From: RPQJ01 sp963846315
Lineage (GTDB): Bacteria; Pseudomonadota; Gammaproteobacteria; Steroidobacterales; Steroidobacteraceae
DNA length: 64,000 nucleotides
Assembly: GCA_963846315.1 (NCBI GenBank)
Contig: CAWJVM010000008.1
Span: forward strand, 529,809-593,808
Reading direction: 5' to 3'
The position numbers and the translations under genes were made by a program. The stretch's first letter is position 1, and every line of letters begins with the position of its first letter. Below the pieces are notes generated by a model. The model ran no database searches. It saw nothing but the letters and a program-made list of their open reading frames with translations, and had not been told where the DNA came from. Below, piece by piece: positions 17,244 through 25,754 of this stretch.

Positions 17244-18437
17244 TCAGAATCCGAGCTGGCGTGCGGCGAGGTCGCTCAGGATTTCTTCGGTACCGCCGCC
17301 GATCGCGAAAATGCGGGCCTCGCGATAGATGCGCTCGACGCGCGTCGAACCGGCATAGGCCTGGCCACCCAGCACGTGCATCGCGTCGCGGGCGCAATGC
17401 TCGAGCGTGCGGGTTGCCTGCACCTTCAGCATTGCGATGTCGGCGACAGCGGCGTCACCGCCCTGCAGCCGCCAGATGCACTGGTCCATGTAGGCGTAGG
17501 CGGCACGGATTTCCCGCACGAGGTCTACCAGCTTGTGCCGCAGGGCCTGGTGCTCGACGAGTCGCTTGCCGAACGCCTCGCGCTGCTGCGCCCAGGCGAT
17601 GGCCGCGGCGACGGCCACCCGCGACATCGCGAGCGTCGCGGCGATGCCACTCAGGCGCTCGACGTTGAACTGCTTCGCCAACCCGGCAAAGCCACGGTTC
17701 TCGGTGCCGATGAGCCGGTCGAGGGGCACGCGGACGTCGCGGAACTCGAGCGTGCCGTTGCTCGCGCTGTACCACTGCAGGCCGGGCACCGGGTGCGCTT
17801 CGATGCCCGGACTCGTCGCGTCGATCAGCAGCAGTGAAATGCCTCCGGCGCCGGCGCTGCCCGTGCGCACGGCTGCAAGGATGTAATTGGCACGCAGGGC
17901 GCCGGAGATCAGGGTCTTCGAGCCGTTGACGAGCCAGTAGTCCGCGTGGCGTTCGGCGCGCGTCTGCAGCGCCCCCGCATCGGATCCCCCGGACGGCTCC
18001 GTGACCGCGAAAGCAAGGCGCCGCCGGCCCTCGAGCACCGGGCGGGCCACTTGCTCAAGCAATTTTTCCGTACCGAATTGCACGACCGGCGGCAGCCCGA
18101 CCCAGTGCGTGGCCAGGTCCGCGAAGACGACACCGGAGCCCAGCCGATGCAATTCCTCCGCGAAAATCACGCGGTAGTACTGATCGGCACTTTCGGTGTG
18201 GCCGCCGACGCGCTCGGGAAAGCCGATGCCGAGCAGGCCCTGGCGTGCCGCCGTTTCGTACAGCGCATCGGGAAACGTGCCGGCGGCTTCCCAGGCAGCC
18301 AGGTGGGGTTCGATTTCTTGCGCGACGAAGTGGCGCACGCGGGCACGCCACAGGTCATGGGCCGCGGTCATGAAAGGTGAGGGCGGTCGCAGTCCGTCGA
18401 AGTCCAACAGGCTGGCCGTTGGGGAAGAGCTCGGCAT
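17244..18437 (-). CDS. Acyl-CoA dehydrogenase
   Basis: 397 residues from the ATG at 18437 (MPSSSPTASLLDFDG); the longer open frame to 18572 would cross the divergent promoter and was rejected. The classical three-domain layout is present: an N-terminal helical domain with GLLGIGFPERVGGHTES, a beta domain with FAVTEPSGGSDAGALQT (FAD and acyl contacts), and a C-terminal domain ending VERIYREARIFAIGGGTEEI. It should desaturate an acyl-CoA and pass electrons to ETF. It lies with an NTF2-like gene downstream and is divergent from a nitronate monooxygenase gene. Substrate unknown. Confidence 0.92.
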   Translation of the reverse strand: MPSSSPTASLLDFDGLRPPSPFMTAAHDLWRARVRHFVAQEIEPHLAAWEAAGTFPDALYETAARQGLLGIGFPERVGGHTESADQYYRVIFAEELHRLGSGVVFADLATHWVGLPPVVQFGTEKLLEQVARPVLEGRRRLAFAVTEPSGGSDAGALQTRAERHADYWLVNGSKTLISGALRANYILAAVRTGSAGAGGISLLLIDATSPGIEAHPVPGLQWYSASNGTLEFRDVRVPLDRLIGTENRGFAGLAKQFNVERLSGIAATLAMSRVAVAAAIAWAQQREAFGKRLVEHQALRHKLVDLVREIRAAYAYMDQCIWRLQGGDAAVADIAMLKVQATRTLEHCARDAMHVLGGQAYAGSTRVERIYREARIFAIGGGTEEILSDLAARQLGF

Positions 18438-18562
18438 GGTGGTGATTCCTTGCTGCGCGATTCCTGCCGCACCGAGTCCATTACCCGGCGTCCGCGTGTC
18501 AGCGATTGACGGTATCCGATCTTGCGCGTTAGAGTCAGTACAGTCTAGCAAGTGACGGCCCC

Positions 18563-19579
18563 TTGAACACAAGCACCTTCGCCCCGCCGGTCATCGACCG
18601 TGTGAGTTCCCGGTTCGCCCTGCCGCTGCGCCTGCCCGTCGTGGCGGCGCCGATGTTCCTGATCACGGGTCCCGAACTGGTGATCGAGGCGTGTCGCGCG
18701 GGCATCGTTGGAGCCTTCCCTACGGTCAACGCACGCACCGTCGAAGAGCTTGATGCCTGGATGACCCGCATCACGGGCGCGCTGCATGAGGATGCCGTGG
18801 CGCGGCCGGGGGCCACGATCGGGCCCTGGGCGGCCAACCTGATCACGCATTCGACCAACCTCCGCCTGCCGCAGGACCTCGAACTCGTCGCACGCCACCG
18901 GCCGCCGGTCGTGATCACGGCCCTCGGCAGCCCGAAGCCCGCGATCGACGTCGTGCACGGCTACGGCGGGCTCGTCATCGCGGACGTGGTTAACCTGACC
19001 CTGGCGAAAAAGGCAATCGACGCCGGCGCGGACGGCCTGGCCTGCATCTCCTCGGGCGCTGGCGGGCACACGGGCTTTCTGTCGCCGTTCGCGTTCATTT
19101 CCGCCGTGCGCGCACTCACGGACGGCCTCGTCATCGTCGGCGGTGGCATTGCCGATGGTTTCGGCGTGGCTGGGGCGATCGCCGCGGGGGCGGATCTCGT
19201 CTACATGGGGACGCGCTTCATCGCCACGCGGGAAAGCCGGGCCGTCGACGACTACAAGCAGATGGTCGTCGCGGCCAACGTCGACGACCTGCTGGTCAGC
19301 GCGTCGATCACGGGCACGCCGGCTTCCTGGCTCAAGCCGAGCCTGATCCGCAATGGCTTCGACGTGAACGCCATGCCGGACAAGCCCGAGCGCAACTACG
19401 ACAGCAGCCGCCAGGGACCGAAACGCTGGAAAGACGTCTGGGCGGCGGGGCAGGGGGTGGGTGCAATCCGGGCGATCGAACCCGTCAGCGTGGTCGTCGA
19501 CACGCTCGCGCGTGAGTACGAGACGGCGCTTGCGCGCGTAGTGGCGCTGTCCGCTATGAGTACGGCCCACCCCGCCTGA
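18563..19579 (+). CDS. Nitronate monooxygenase (2-nitropropane dioxygenase family)
   Basis: 338 residues from a TTG at 18563 (NTSTFAPPVIDRVSSRF). There is no ATG before MFLITG, which would delete conserved sequence, so the TTG start is preferred although its ribosome site is poor. This is an FMN-binding TIM barrel. It has LPVVAAPMFLITGPELV at the front, SSGAGGHTGFLSPF with the family histidine, and GGIADGFGVAGAIAAGADLVYMGTRF for phosphate binding. It oxidises alkyl nitronates such as propionate-3-nitronate, protecting metabolism; some relatives act on other substrates. Divergent from the acyl-CoA dehydrogenase. Confidence 0.9.
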   Translation: MNTSTFAPPVIDRVSSRFALPLRLPVVAAPMFLITGPELVIEACRAGIVGAFPTVNARTVEELDAWMTRITGALHEDAVARPGATIGPWAANLITHSTNLRLPQDLELVARHRPPVVITALGSPKPAIDVVHGYGGLVIADVVNLTLAKKAIDAGADGLACISSGAGGHTGFLSPFAFISAVRALTDGLVIVGGGIADGFGVAGAIAAGADLVYMGTRFIATRESRAVDDYKQMVVAANVDDLLVSASITGTPASWLKPSLIRNGFDVNAMPDKPERNYDSSRQGPKRWKDVWAAGQGVGAIRAIEPVSVVVDTLAREYETALARVVALSAMSTAHPA

Positions 19580-19613
19580 CGCGCGATCACGTGCCTGGTT
19601 TGCTCGCGCAGAC

Positions 19614-19916
19614 CTAGTAGGAGGCGCTGATCCTGCCGAGCAACGCCGTCGCGCGGCGCGCGGCCACGGCCGCCGACAGGCCCCAGGTCAGACCCTGCAA
19701 CAGCCGACGCGGTCGAACGACGACGACCACCGCAACGATCACACCGGCGAGCAACAACGGATGCGAGGCCGCACGACGCGCGACGTTTACCGACGCATCG
19801 ACGCGACGCAGCGAATGAGTCACGCCCCCGGCACTGAGTGACAGGTCCCCGCGCTGCTGTTCACAGCGTGCCACGAGAAGCGCTCGCTTCGCGGCCAGTT
19901 CCTGCCGGCGGCTCAT
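19614..19916 (-). CDS. YqjK-like small membrane-associated protein
   Basis: 100 residues from ATG 19916, which overlaps the stop of the preceding gene (TGATG). The N-terminus is strongly basic and helical (SRRQELAAKRALLVARCEQQR) and one membrane segment follows (about residues 53-67, LLLAGVIVAVVVVV). Position and shape match YqjK, third member of the YqjD-YqjE-YqjK set. Function unknown; the set is linked in Escherichia coli to stationary phase and ribosome-membrane association through YqjD. Confidence 0.75.
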   Translation of the reverse strand: MSRRQELAAKRALLVARCEQQRGDLSLSAGGVTHSLRRVDASVNVARRAASHPLLLAGVIVAVVVVVRPRRLLQGLTWGLSAAVAARRATALLGRISASY

Positions 19917-20326
19917 CACGAGCCTCGCCGGTCGTCGAGTGCCTGCAGGTCGTGCTTGAGCTCGCCGAGCGTTGCCGACAGTAATCGGGTCCGGCGCCGT
20001 GTTCGCGCACGGACGACGAAGTACGACACGACAGCGAGCGCGCCGAAGCCGGCGGCCACGCTCGCGACCGAGGCCACCCGGTGGGTGTCCCAGAATGCCG
20101 CGATGATTACGACCCCGGCGAACAGCAGCGCCAGGTTGGCGAATACAAGTACGAGCATCGCGCCGACCGCCAGCGCGACGACGCGATGCAGTTCTTCTTC
20201 GAGCTCGGTGCCGAACAGTTCGACCCGCGTCTGCGCCATCGCAACCAGCGTCGCCAGCAGCGAACGCAGGGAATCGAACAGGCCGCCTGCCGACCTTCCG
20301 GGTACGTCGGAATCATCCATCGTCAT
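19916..20326 (-). CDS. YqjE-type phage-holin-superfamily membrane protein
   Basis: 136 residues. The amphipathic N-terminal helix is SLRSLLATLVAMAQTRVELFGTELEEE, and two membrane segments follow (about residues 48-78 and 85-107). This is the pattern of the phage holin family / YqjE proteins. The C-terminus is basic. It overlaps the YqjK start and follows the DUF883 gene by 19 bases, forming a three-gene membrane unit. Despite the family name there is no sign of a phage here. Confidence 0.85.
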   Translation of the reverse strand: MTMDDSDVPGRSAGGLFDSLRSLLATLVAMAQTRVELFGTELEEELHRVVALAVGAMLVLVFANLALLFAGVVIIAAFWDTHRVASVASVAAGFGALAVVSYFVVRARTRRRTRLLSATLGELKHDLQALDDRRGS

Positions 20327-20345
20327 GCACGTCGCCGGACGGCGC

Positions 20346-20651
20346 TCAGCGTCGGCCGATCAGCAGCCCGACCAGGAATCCCACGCCCGCGGCCACGCCG
20401 ATCGACGGCCAGGGATTCTCATGCACGTAGGCGTTGGTCTTCTGCGCAGCCTCGCGTGCGCGGGCAGCCACGTCGTGCTCGAGCTCGTGCAAGCGAACGC
20501 GGGCCTTGTGCAGCGATTCCTCTGCATGCGCCCGTGCCTTGGTGGCGCGTTCGCTCGCGTCGCTGGCCGTGGCTTTCAAGAGATTCTCGGTGTCGCGAAC
20601 GACAGCCTGCAGATCCGCCATGAGTCGTTCAGTACCGGTGTTGGTATCCAT
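20346..20651 (-). CDS. DUF883 family protein (ElaB/YqjD-like)
   Basis: 101 residues. A long charged helix (residues 5-75, LMADLQAVVRDTENLLKATA and onward) is followed by ENPWPSIGVAAGVGFLVGLLIGRR, the C-terminal membrane anchor that defines ElaB/YqjD proteins. In E. coli YqjD tethers ribosomes to the inner membrane in stationary phase. It is the first gene of the YqjD-YqjE-YqjK-like unit. Confidence 0.92.
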   Translation of the reverse strand: MDTNTGTERLMADLQAVVRDTENLLKATASDASERATKARAHAEESLHKARVRLHELEHDVAARAREAAQKTNAYVHENPWPSIGVAAGVGFLVGLLIGRR

Positions 20652-20771
20652 GAGCCCTGCCTCCTGACAGTGTCTGATCCGCGCGGTTCGGGTCGCGCCT
20701 CGATCACAATGTACTCCGATGGCCGCGACATAAAAATCCGTACAAGCAAGCGTCAGTTGAGGCGTGTTCGC

Positions 20772-22550
20772 CTACCCGACCGCCGCCGCCAGTCGCTTCT
20801 CCGCGCCCTCGATCATCGCCTTGAAGCGCGGATGATCGCGCAGGGCATCCAGGTCGGGATCGACCTTCGCCCAGTTGACGGTTTCGAGCGTGTCTTTCTC
20901 GAGCACCGCTCCCAGCAGGTTCAGCGCGGTCTCAGTGTCCTTCAGCTCCACGAACCCGCAGGCGAAGTTGTAACGCATGGTGAGGTTGTCGGGATCGAGC
21001 AGCATCGCGCGCTTGGCGAGCTCCCGTGCGCGATCGCCCTGGCCGAGTGCAATCAGCGACATCACGACGTACCCCATGGCCATGCCATTGTCGGGTTCCT
21101 GGGCCGCGATCTTCTCGGCCCGCGCCAGCGTGCGCTGCGCGGCGTGGCGCAACCCTTCCTGGTTGCCGAGCGAACGGTAAGTGGCGATCAGCATCGCCAC
21201 CGAGGAAAAGTCGCTGTCCATGAGCGACGCGGCCTTCTCGTAGTAGCGCGTGGCGTCTTCATAGCGGCCCTGCGCGTAGTTGAGGCGGGCGGCGGCGGTA
21301 TTGACCTCGAACGACTCCGAGTCGAGCCGCAGGGCGGTCTCGATTTCGTGCTGGGCCTCGTCGTATTTCGAGTTCGACGTCAGCACGCGCGCCAGGGCTG
21401 CGTGTGCTTCGGCGAGGTTGGCATCGATCGACAGCGCCCTTGCGGCCGCGGCGAGTCCGCCATCCCCGGGTTCGCTGAAGTGAAACCGCAACGCTGCCTG
21501 CGACACAGCCATCAGTGCCCACGCTGCCGCGTATTCCGGATCGATCTCCGTGGCGCTGCGGCACAGTCGGATGATCGCCTCGCAGCGGCGTGCGTTGCCA
21601 TAATTGCCGGTGACGCTGTATTGCCGCGCCATCAGGTAGATGTTGTAGGCCTCGAGGTTGGTCGTGCCACGCTGTTCGATGGCCTTTTTCTCCTCCGGCA
21701 GGAGCTTCAACCTGAGGGCCTTGACGATGGCTTCGGAAATCTCGTCCTGGATCGCGAAGATGTCGTTCAGGTCCCGGTCATAGCGTTCGGCCCAGACGTG
21801 ACTGCCGCTGGAGCCGTCGATCAGCTGTGCGCTGATGCGCACCCGCTGCCCGGCCTTGCGCACGCTGCCTTCGAGCACGTGACTGACCTTGAGCTGGCGC
21901 GCGATCAGCGGAATCTCGACGTTCTTGCCCTTGAACGTAAACACGGTGTTGCGCGCGACGACCGCCAGCGCCGAGACTTTGCTCAGGTCCGTGATCACGT
22001 CTTCGGTGATGCCGTCGCTGAAATATTCCTGTTCGGCATCGCCGCTCATGTTGACAAAAGGCAGGACGCAGATCGCGACTCGAGGCGCAGCGGACGCCGT
22101 CGGGGCGTGACTTGCTTCCGTGTGGCGGGGCGCCGCGGAGGTGCCGCGGGCGGTGCGCTGCTGGGCGATCATCGAGCCGAGTGCGCGCAGCAATTCCTGG
22201 AAAGGTACGCTGGCCGGGTCTTCCGCCCAGGCGTCGAGTTCGGTTGTGTGGATCGCGCGCACGTCCATCGGCAGCTTCGCACCGTCGAATCGCACCGGCA
22301 CCAGGATGCCCCGGTCGGCGGCCTCGCGCGCTTCACCGCGCACCCAGCGGGAGGCAACCGACGTCTGCGTCCAGACGACGATCGCCGCATGGGCGGCCTC
22401 GAGTTCACTCTCGATCTGGCTGTCGAATTCCTGGCCGGTGTTGATCGCCGAGTCCCACCAGACCGTCCAGCCCTGTGCTTCGATCGCAGCGACCAGGGCC
22501 GCGACACGCGCCCTGTCGGTGCGTGAGTAGGAGACGAAGATATCGGCCAT
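20772..22550 (-). CDS. TIR domain protein with TolB/FlgO-like domain and TPR repeats
   Basis: 592 residues. Residues 1-125 form a TIR domain: MADIFVSYSRTDRARVAALV at the start, WWDSAINTGQEFDSQIESEL for the BB-loop region, and SRWVRGEAREA placing Glu73 where the catalytic glutamate of NAD-hydrolysing TIRs lies. Residues ~150-290 are the TolB/FlgO-like N-terminal domain seen in adenylate-cyclase-like regulators (VLPFVNMSGDAEQEYFSDG, LEGSVRKAGQRVRISAQLID). Residues ~300-570 are TPR-like repeats. No signal peptide or membrane segment. Known relatives are annotated only as TIR domain proteins. Signalling, NADase or defence roles are possible; no partner effector gene is adjacent. Divergent from yajD. 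Confidence 0.9.
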   Translation of the reverse strand: MADIFVSYSRTDRARVAALVAAIEAQGWTVWWDSAINTGQEFDSQIESELEAAHAAIVVWTQTSVASRWVRGEAREAADRGILVPVRFDGAKLPMDVRAIHTTELDAWAEDPASVPFQELLRALGSMIAQQRTARGTSAAPRHTEASHAPTASAAPRVAICVLPFVNMSGDAEQEYFSDGITEDVITDLSKVSALAVVARNTVFTFKGKNVEIPLIARQLKVSHVLEGSVRKAGQRVRISAQLIDGSSGSHVWAERYDRDLNDIFAIQDEISEAIVKALRLKLLPEEKKAIEQRGTTNLEAYNIYLMARQYSVTGNYGNARRCEAIIRLCRSATEIDPEYAAAWALMAVSQAALRFHFSEPGDGGLAAAARALSIDANLAEAHAALARVLTSNSKYDEAQHEIETALRLDSESFEVNTAAARLNYAQGRYEDATRYYEKAASLMDSDFSSVAMLIATYRSLGNQEGLRHAAQRTLARAEKIAAQEPDNGMAMGYVVMSLIALGQGDRARELAKRAMLLDPDNLTMRYNFACGFVELKDTETALNLLGAVLEKDTLETVNWAKVDPDLDALRDHPRFKAMIEGAEKRLAAAVG

Positions 22551-22670
22551 GCTCAGTACCCTGGACGCCGCAAAAAAATAGCCTGCAACCGCCCTAGCTT
22601 AACCCGCGGTGTCGGGCGGTAGCGGAAAGACTCCCTTTCCTATCCTTGCCTGCCTGTTCACAATCGGCGC

Positions 22671-23048
22671 ATGACGACCCGCAAACGTGTCACTCCCGAT
22701 CTCGGCCGGCTCGATCGCGTCGTCGCCGACGCGCGCCGCGCCCGCGACCAGCGCGAGCAGGGCTACCGCGGCCAGGCCCTGAAGCTGTTCCCCTGGATCT
22801 GCGGACGCTGTGCGCGTGACTTCTCGCAGGCCAACCTGCATGAGCTCACGGTTCATCACAAGAACCACGACCACGATCACAACCCGCCTGACGGCAGCAA
22901 CTGGGAACTGCTCTGTCTTTACTGCCACGACAACGAGCACCAGCGTCACGTCGATCAGGGCGGCACGGCGTTGCGCGAGGACGAACGTGCCGGCGCGACG
23001 CACTCACCCTTCGCCGACCTGGCTTCGCTGCTGAAGCAGGGCGACTGA
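22671..23048 (+). CDS. yajD: YajD family HNH nuclease
   Basis: 125 residues, matching YajD. It is an HNH fold with two zinc knuckles: CGRCARDF and CLYCHDNEHQRH. The catalytic part is LTVHHKNHDHDHNPPDGSNW, containing the HH..N arrangement. The family is widespread in gammaproteobacteria; metal-dependent nicking or cutting of DNA is expected, but the physiological role is unknown. It lies 11 bases before the convergent IorB-type gene. Confidence 0.92.
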   Translation: MTTRKRVTPDLGRLDRVVADARRARDQREQGYRGQALKLFPWICGRCARDFSQANLHELTVHHKNHDHDHNPPDGSNWELLCLYCHDNEHQRHVDQGGTALREDERAGATHSPFADLASLLKQGD

Positions 23049-23059
23049 AGCCCGCGTGG

Positions 23060-25195
23060 CTAGATCGGCAACGTCCGGATCCGCTTGCCCGTCGCAGCGA
23101 ACATCGCGTTGACCACCGCCGGCGTGGCAGGCGGCAGACCCGGTTCACCGATCCCGCCCGGTGCTTCCGTGCTTGGCACGATGTGCACTTCGACCTTGGG
23201 CATCTCGTCGATGCGCAGCATCGGGTAGTCGTTGAAGTTCGATTGCTCGACGCGCCCGTTCTTGAACGTGATTTTCTCGTACAAGGCAGCGCTGAGCCCG
23301 TAGACGACGGCGCCTTCGACCTGACGGTGGATCACGTCGGGATTGACCGTGCGACCGCAGTCGACGGCGGCAACGATCCGGTGCACGCGGGGCTTGCCGT
23401 CTGCAGCGACCGAGATTTCCGCCACCTGCGCGACGAAACTGCCGAAGCAGTGGGTGAGCGCCACGCCACGATGGACGCCCTGCGGCAACGGTGAGCCCCA
23501 GCCGGCTTTCTGCGCCGCCAGATCGAGCACGCCGCGCAGGCGCGGCTGCTTGGAAAGCAGCGAACGCCGGAATTCGACGGGATCCTTGCCGGCAGCGGCC
23601 GCAACCTCGTCGATGAACGCTTCGATGAAATACACGTTCTGCGAATGGCCGACCGAGCGCCAGAACCAGAGCGGGACACCGGGTTCCGCCTGGGCATATT
23701 CGACGCGCAGGTTCGGGAACGCGTAGAGCATGTCGCCGATGCCTTCAACCGCGAATTCGTCGATGCCTTTCGGCAACTCCTTCGTGAAACCGGCGGCGAT
23801 GGACAGCGCCGGCGACGCGACGCGTGCAGTGAGCGACACCGGGTTGCCGGCCGCATCGAGGCCGGCCGTGAACCGCGTGACCGATGCGGGGCGGTAGAAC
23901 CACGCGCGCATGTCGTCCTCGCGCGTGTAGACGAGCTTCACCGGTACGCCGGCCGCTTTCGAGATCAACGTCGAGGCGATGATGAAGTCCTGCGCGAAGC
24001 GACGGCCGAAGCCGCCGCCGAGGTAGGTCGTGTGCACCTTCACCTTCTCGGGCGGCAATCCCGTCAATTGCGCGACGATACCCTGATTCGGGCCCGGCGC
24101 CTGTGTCGGCGCCCAGACTTCGGCCTCACCTGCACGCACCCAGGCCGTGCAGTTCATCGGTTCCATGCACGCATGCGCGAGGTAGGGTGCTTCATAGACG
24201 GCTTCGACCGTCTTCGCTACGGCGACGCTCACGTCGCCCTCGTTACGCGCTACAGCGCCCGGCTTGTTCGTCGCTTCGGCCAGGAGTTTCGAGATGCCTG
24301 CGGACGACAACGAACCGAGCGGGCCGTCGTCCCATTTCACGACCAGCGCGTCGCGGCCCTTCAGCGCAGTCCAGTAACCCTCGGCCAGCACGGCGACGCC
24401 TTGCGGAATCTGCACGACCTGCTTCACGCCCGCAATCGCCTTCGCAGCCGCATCGTCGACCGACACGATCTTCGCGCCAGGCACCGGTGCGTGCACCATG
24501 ACCGCCGTGAGCAGTCCCGGCAGCTTCACGTCGATGCCGAACCCCGCGCTGCCATTGACCTTGGACGGAGTGTCGATGCGGGTCAGGCCCTGGCCGAGGA
24601 TGCGGAAATCCTTGGGATCCTTGAGCGTGGGATTCTGCGGCACCGGCAGTTTCGAGGCGGCTGCGACGAGCTCACCATAGCCGGCCGACTTGCCGTCGGG
24701 ACCCATGACGCGGCCATCCTGTGTGTGGCACCTGTCGGCTTCGACGCCCCATTGCGTGGCGGCCGCGGCGACCAGCATTTCGCGCGCTGCCGCTCCTGCC
24801 TTGCGCATCGGCTCGTAGTGGCCCCGGATCGCGGTCGAGCCGCCCGTGGCCTGCATGCCGAACAATGGATTGTTGTACGCCTTGTCCACGGGCGCCTGTT
24901 CCAGCCTGACGCTCTTCCAGTCGGCGTCGAGTTCCTCGGCCACCAGCGAGGCAATGCCCATGTGCACGCCCTGGCCCATTTCGGACAGGCCGCAGATGAC
25001 CGTGACCTGGCCGTCTGCTGCGATGCGCAGGAAGGCGTTCGGGGCAAAGGCGCCAGCGGCGCCCGGAGTTGCCGCCGCCGCAGCCTGGCCGAACCTGGAT
25101 GTGATGGGCAGCGTGAAGCCGATGACGAGCGCGCCGGTGGCGGCCGCCGAACCCTTGAGGAACTCGCGACGCGAGGTGAATGCATTGGTGCTCAT
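23060..25195 (-). CDS. Molybdenum hydroxylase large subunit (IorB-type, xanthine dehydrogenase family)
   Basis: 711 residues with a Tat signal: SRREFLK at residues 8-14 followed by a hydrophobic stretch, so it is exported folded with its cofactor. The molybdopterin-binding fold is complete. Signatures are GQGVHMGIASLVAEELDADW, TYLGGGFGRRF, and the catalytic glutamate in GGIGEPGLPP (Glu684). The closest known architecture is isoquinoline 1-oxidoreductase IorB and aldehyde-type dehydrogenases of the periplasm. It hydroxylates an N-heterocycle or oxidises an aldehyde; the substrate cannot be told. It follows its 2Fe-2S subunit by 15 bases on the same strand. Confidence 0.93.
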   Translation of the reverse strand: MSTNAFTSRREFLKGSAAATGALVIGFTLPITSRFGQAAAAATPGAAGAFAPNAFLRIAADGQVTVICGLSEMGQGVHMGIASLVAEELDADWKSVRLEQAPVDKAYNNPLFGMQATGGSTAIRGHYEPMRKAGAAAREMLVAAAATQWGVEADRCHTQDGRVMGPDGKSAGYGELVAAASKLPVPQNPTLKDPKDFRILGQGLTRIDTPSKVNGSAGFGIDVKLPGLLTAVMVHAPVPGAKIVSVDDAAAKAIAGVKQVVQIPQGVAVLAEGYWTALKGRDALVVKWDDGPLGSLSSAGISKLLAEATNKPGAVARNEGDVSVAVAKTVEAVYEAPYLAHACMEPMNCTAWVRAGEAEVWAPTQAPGPNQGIVAQLTGLPPEKVKVHTTYLGGGFGRRFAQDFIIASTLISKAAGVPVKLVYTREDDMRAWFYRPASVTRFTAGLDAAGNPVSLTARVASPALSIAAGFTKELPKGIDEFAVEGIGDMLYAFPNLRVEYAQAEPGVPLWFWRSVGHSQNVYFIEAFIDEVAAAAGKDPVEFRRSLLSKQPRLRGVLDLAAQKAGWGSPLPQGVHRGVALTHCFGSFVAQVAEISVAADGKPRVHRIVAAVDCGRTVNPDVIHRQVEGAVVYGLSAALYEKITFKNGRVEQSNFNDYPMLRIDEMPKVEVHIVPSTEAPGGIGEPGLPPATPAVVNAMFAATGKRIRTLPI

Positions 25196-25210
25196 GGCTG
25201 TCTCCGTACC

Positions 25211-25672
25211 TCAGGCGCCGAGCGTCGCGGCCGCATCCTTGATGGCGGCGCGAATCCGGTTATAGGTGCCGCAGCGGCACAGGTTCCGGCGCATGGCTTC
25301 GTCGATGTCTGCGTCGTTGGGCTTGGGATTGCGGGCCAGCAACGCGGCTGCGCTCATGATCTGCCCGCTCTGGCAGTAACCGCATTGCGGCACGTCGTTG
25401 CGGATCCATGCGGCCTGCAGGGCCTGGCCGATGCGGTTCGAATCCATCGCCTCGATCGTGGTGACCTGCTTGCCGGCCACCGCCTCGATCGTGGTCACGC
25501 AGGCGCGCACCGGCCTGCCGTCGACGAGCACGGTGCACGCGCCGCAGGCAGCAATGCCACAGCCGAACTTGGTGCCTGTGTAACCAAGCTCATCGCGCAA
25601 GGCCCACAACAGCGGGGTATCGGGAGTGGCGGACAACTGCACAGTCTTGCCGTTGAGCGAGAGTGAAATCAT
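25211..25672 (-). CDS. 2Fe-2S subunit of molybdenum hydroxylase (IorA-type)
   Basis: 153 residues. Two 2Fe-2S clusters are ligated by C38, C43, C46, C58 (plant-ferredoxin type) and C97, C100, C132, C134 (the CGYCQSGQ...LCRCGTY helical domain). It passes electrons from the molybdopterin of the large subunit. No signal sequence of its own is seen, as expected if it hitch-hikes through Tat with IorB. No FAD subunit or cytochrome is adjacent. The start is 82 bases from the divergent XdhC-MocA gene. Confidence 0.95.
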   Translation of the reverse strand: MISLSLNGKTVQLSATPDTPLLWALRDELGYTGTKFGCGIAACGACTVLVDGRPVRACVTTIEAVAGKQVTTIEAMDSNRIGQALQAAWIRNDVPQCGYCQSGQIMSAAALLARNPKPNDADIDEAMRRNLCRCGTYNRIRAAIKDAAATLGA

Positions 25673-25754
25673 GGAGTGTCCCCAGGCGCAGGAATGGACG
25701 CAGGAATGAAGGTGCCGGTGGGCCGGCTCCGGTAATTTAGTATAAAGCGACCTG

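Noticed and set aside
19916..20326. Prophage remnant because of holin-type domain
   Set aside because: Only the YqjE-like protein shows it; no integrase, capsid, lysin or attachment site occurs nearby, and the YqjD and YqjK neighbours explain the set.
19956..22526. 856-codon open frame antisense to the YqjE/YqjD and TIR genes
   Set aside because: It spans three real genes on the other strand with no family features, so it is a GC-driven spurious frame.
23645..25666. 673-codon open frame antisense to the molybdenum hydroxylase genes
   Set aside because: The opposite strand encodes IorA/IorB-type proteins with all cofactor ligands; this frame has only Arg/His/Asp-rich nonsense composition.
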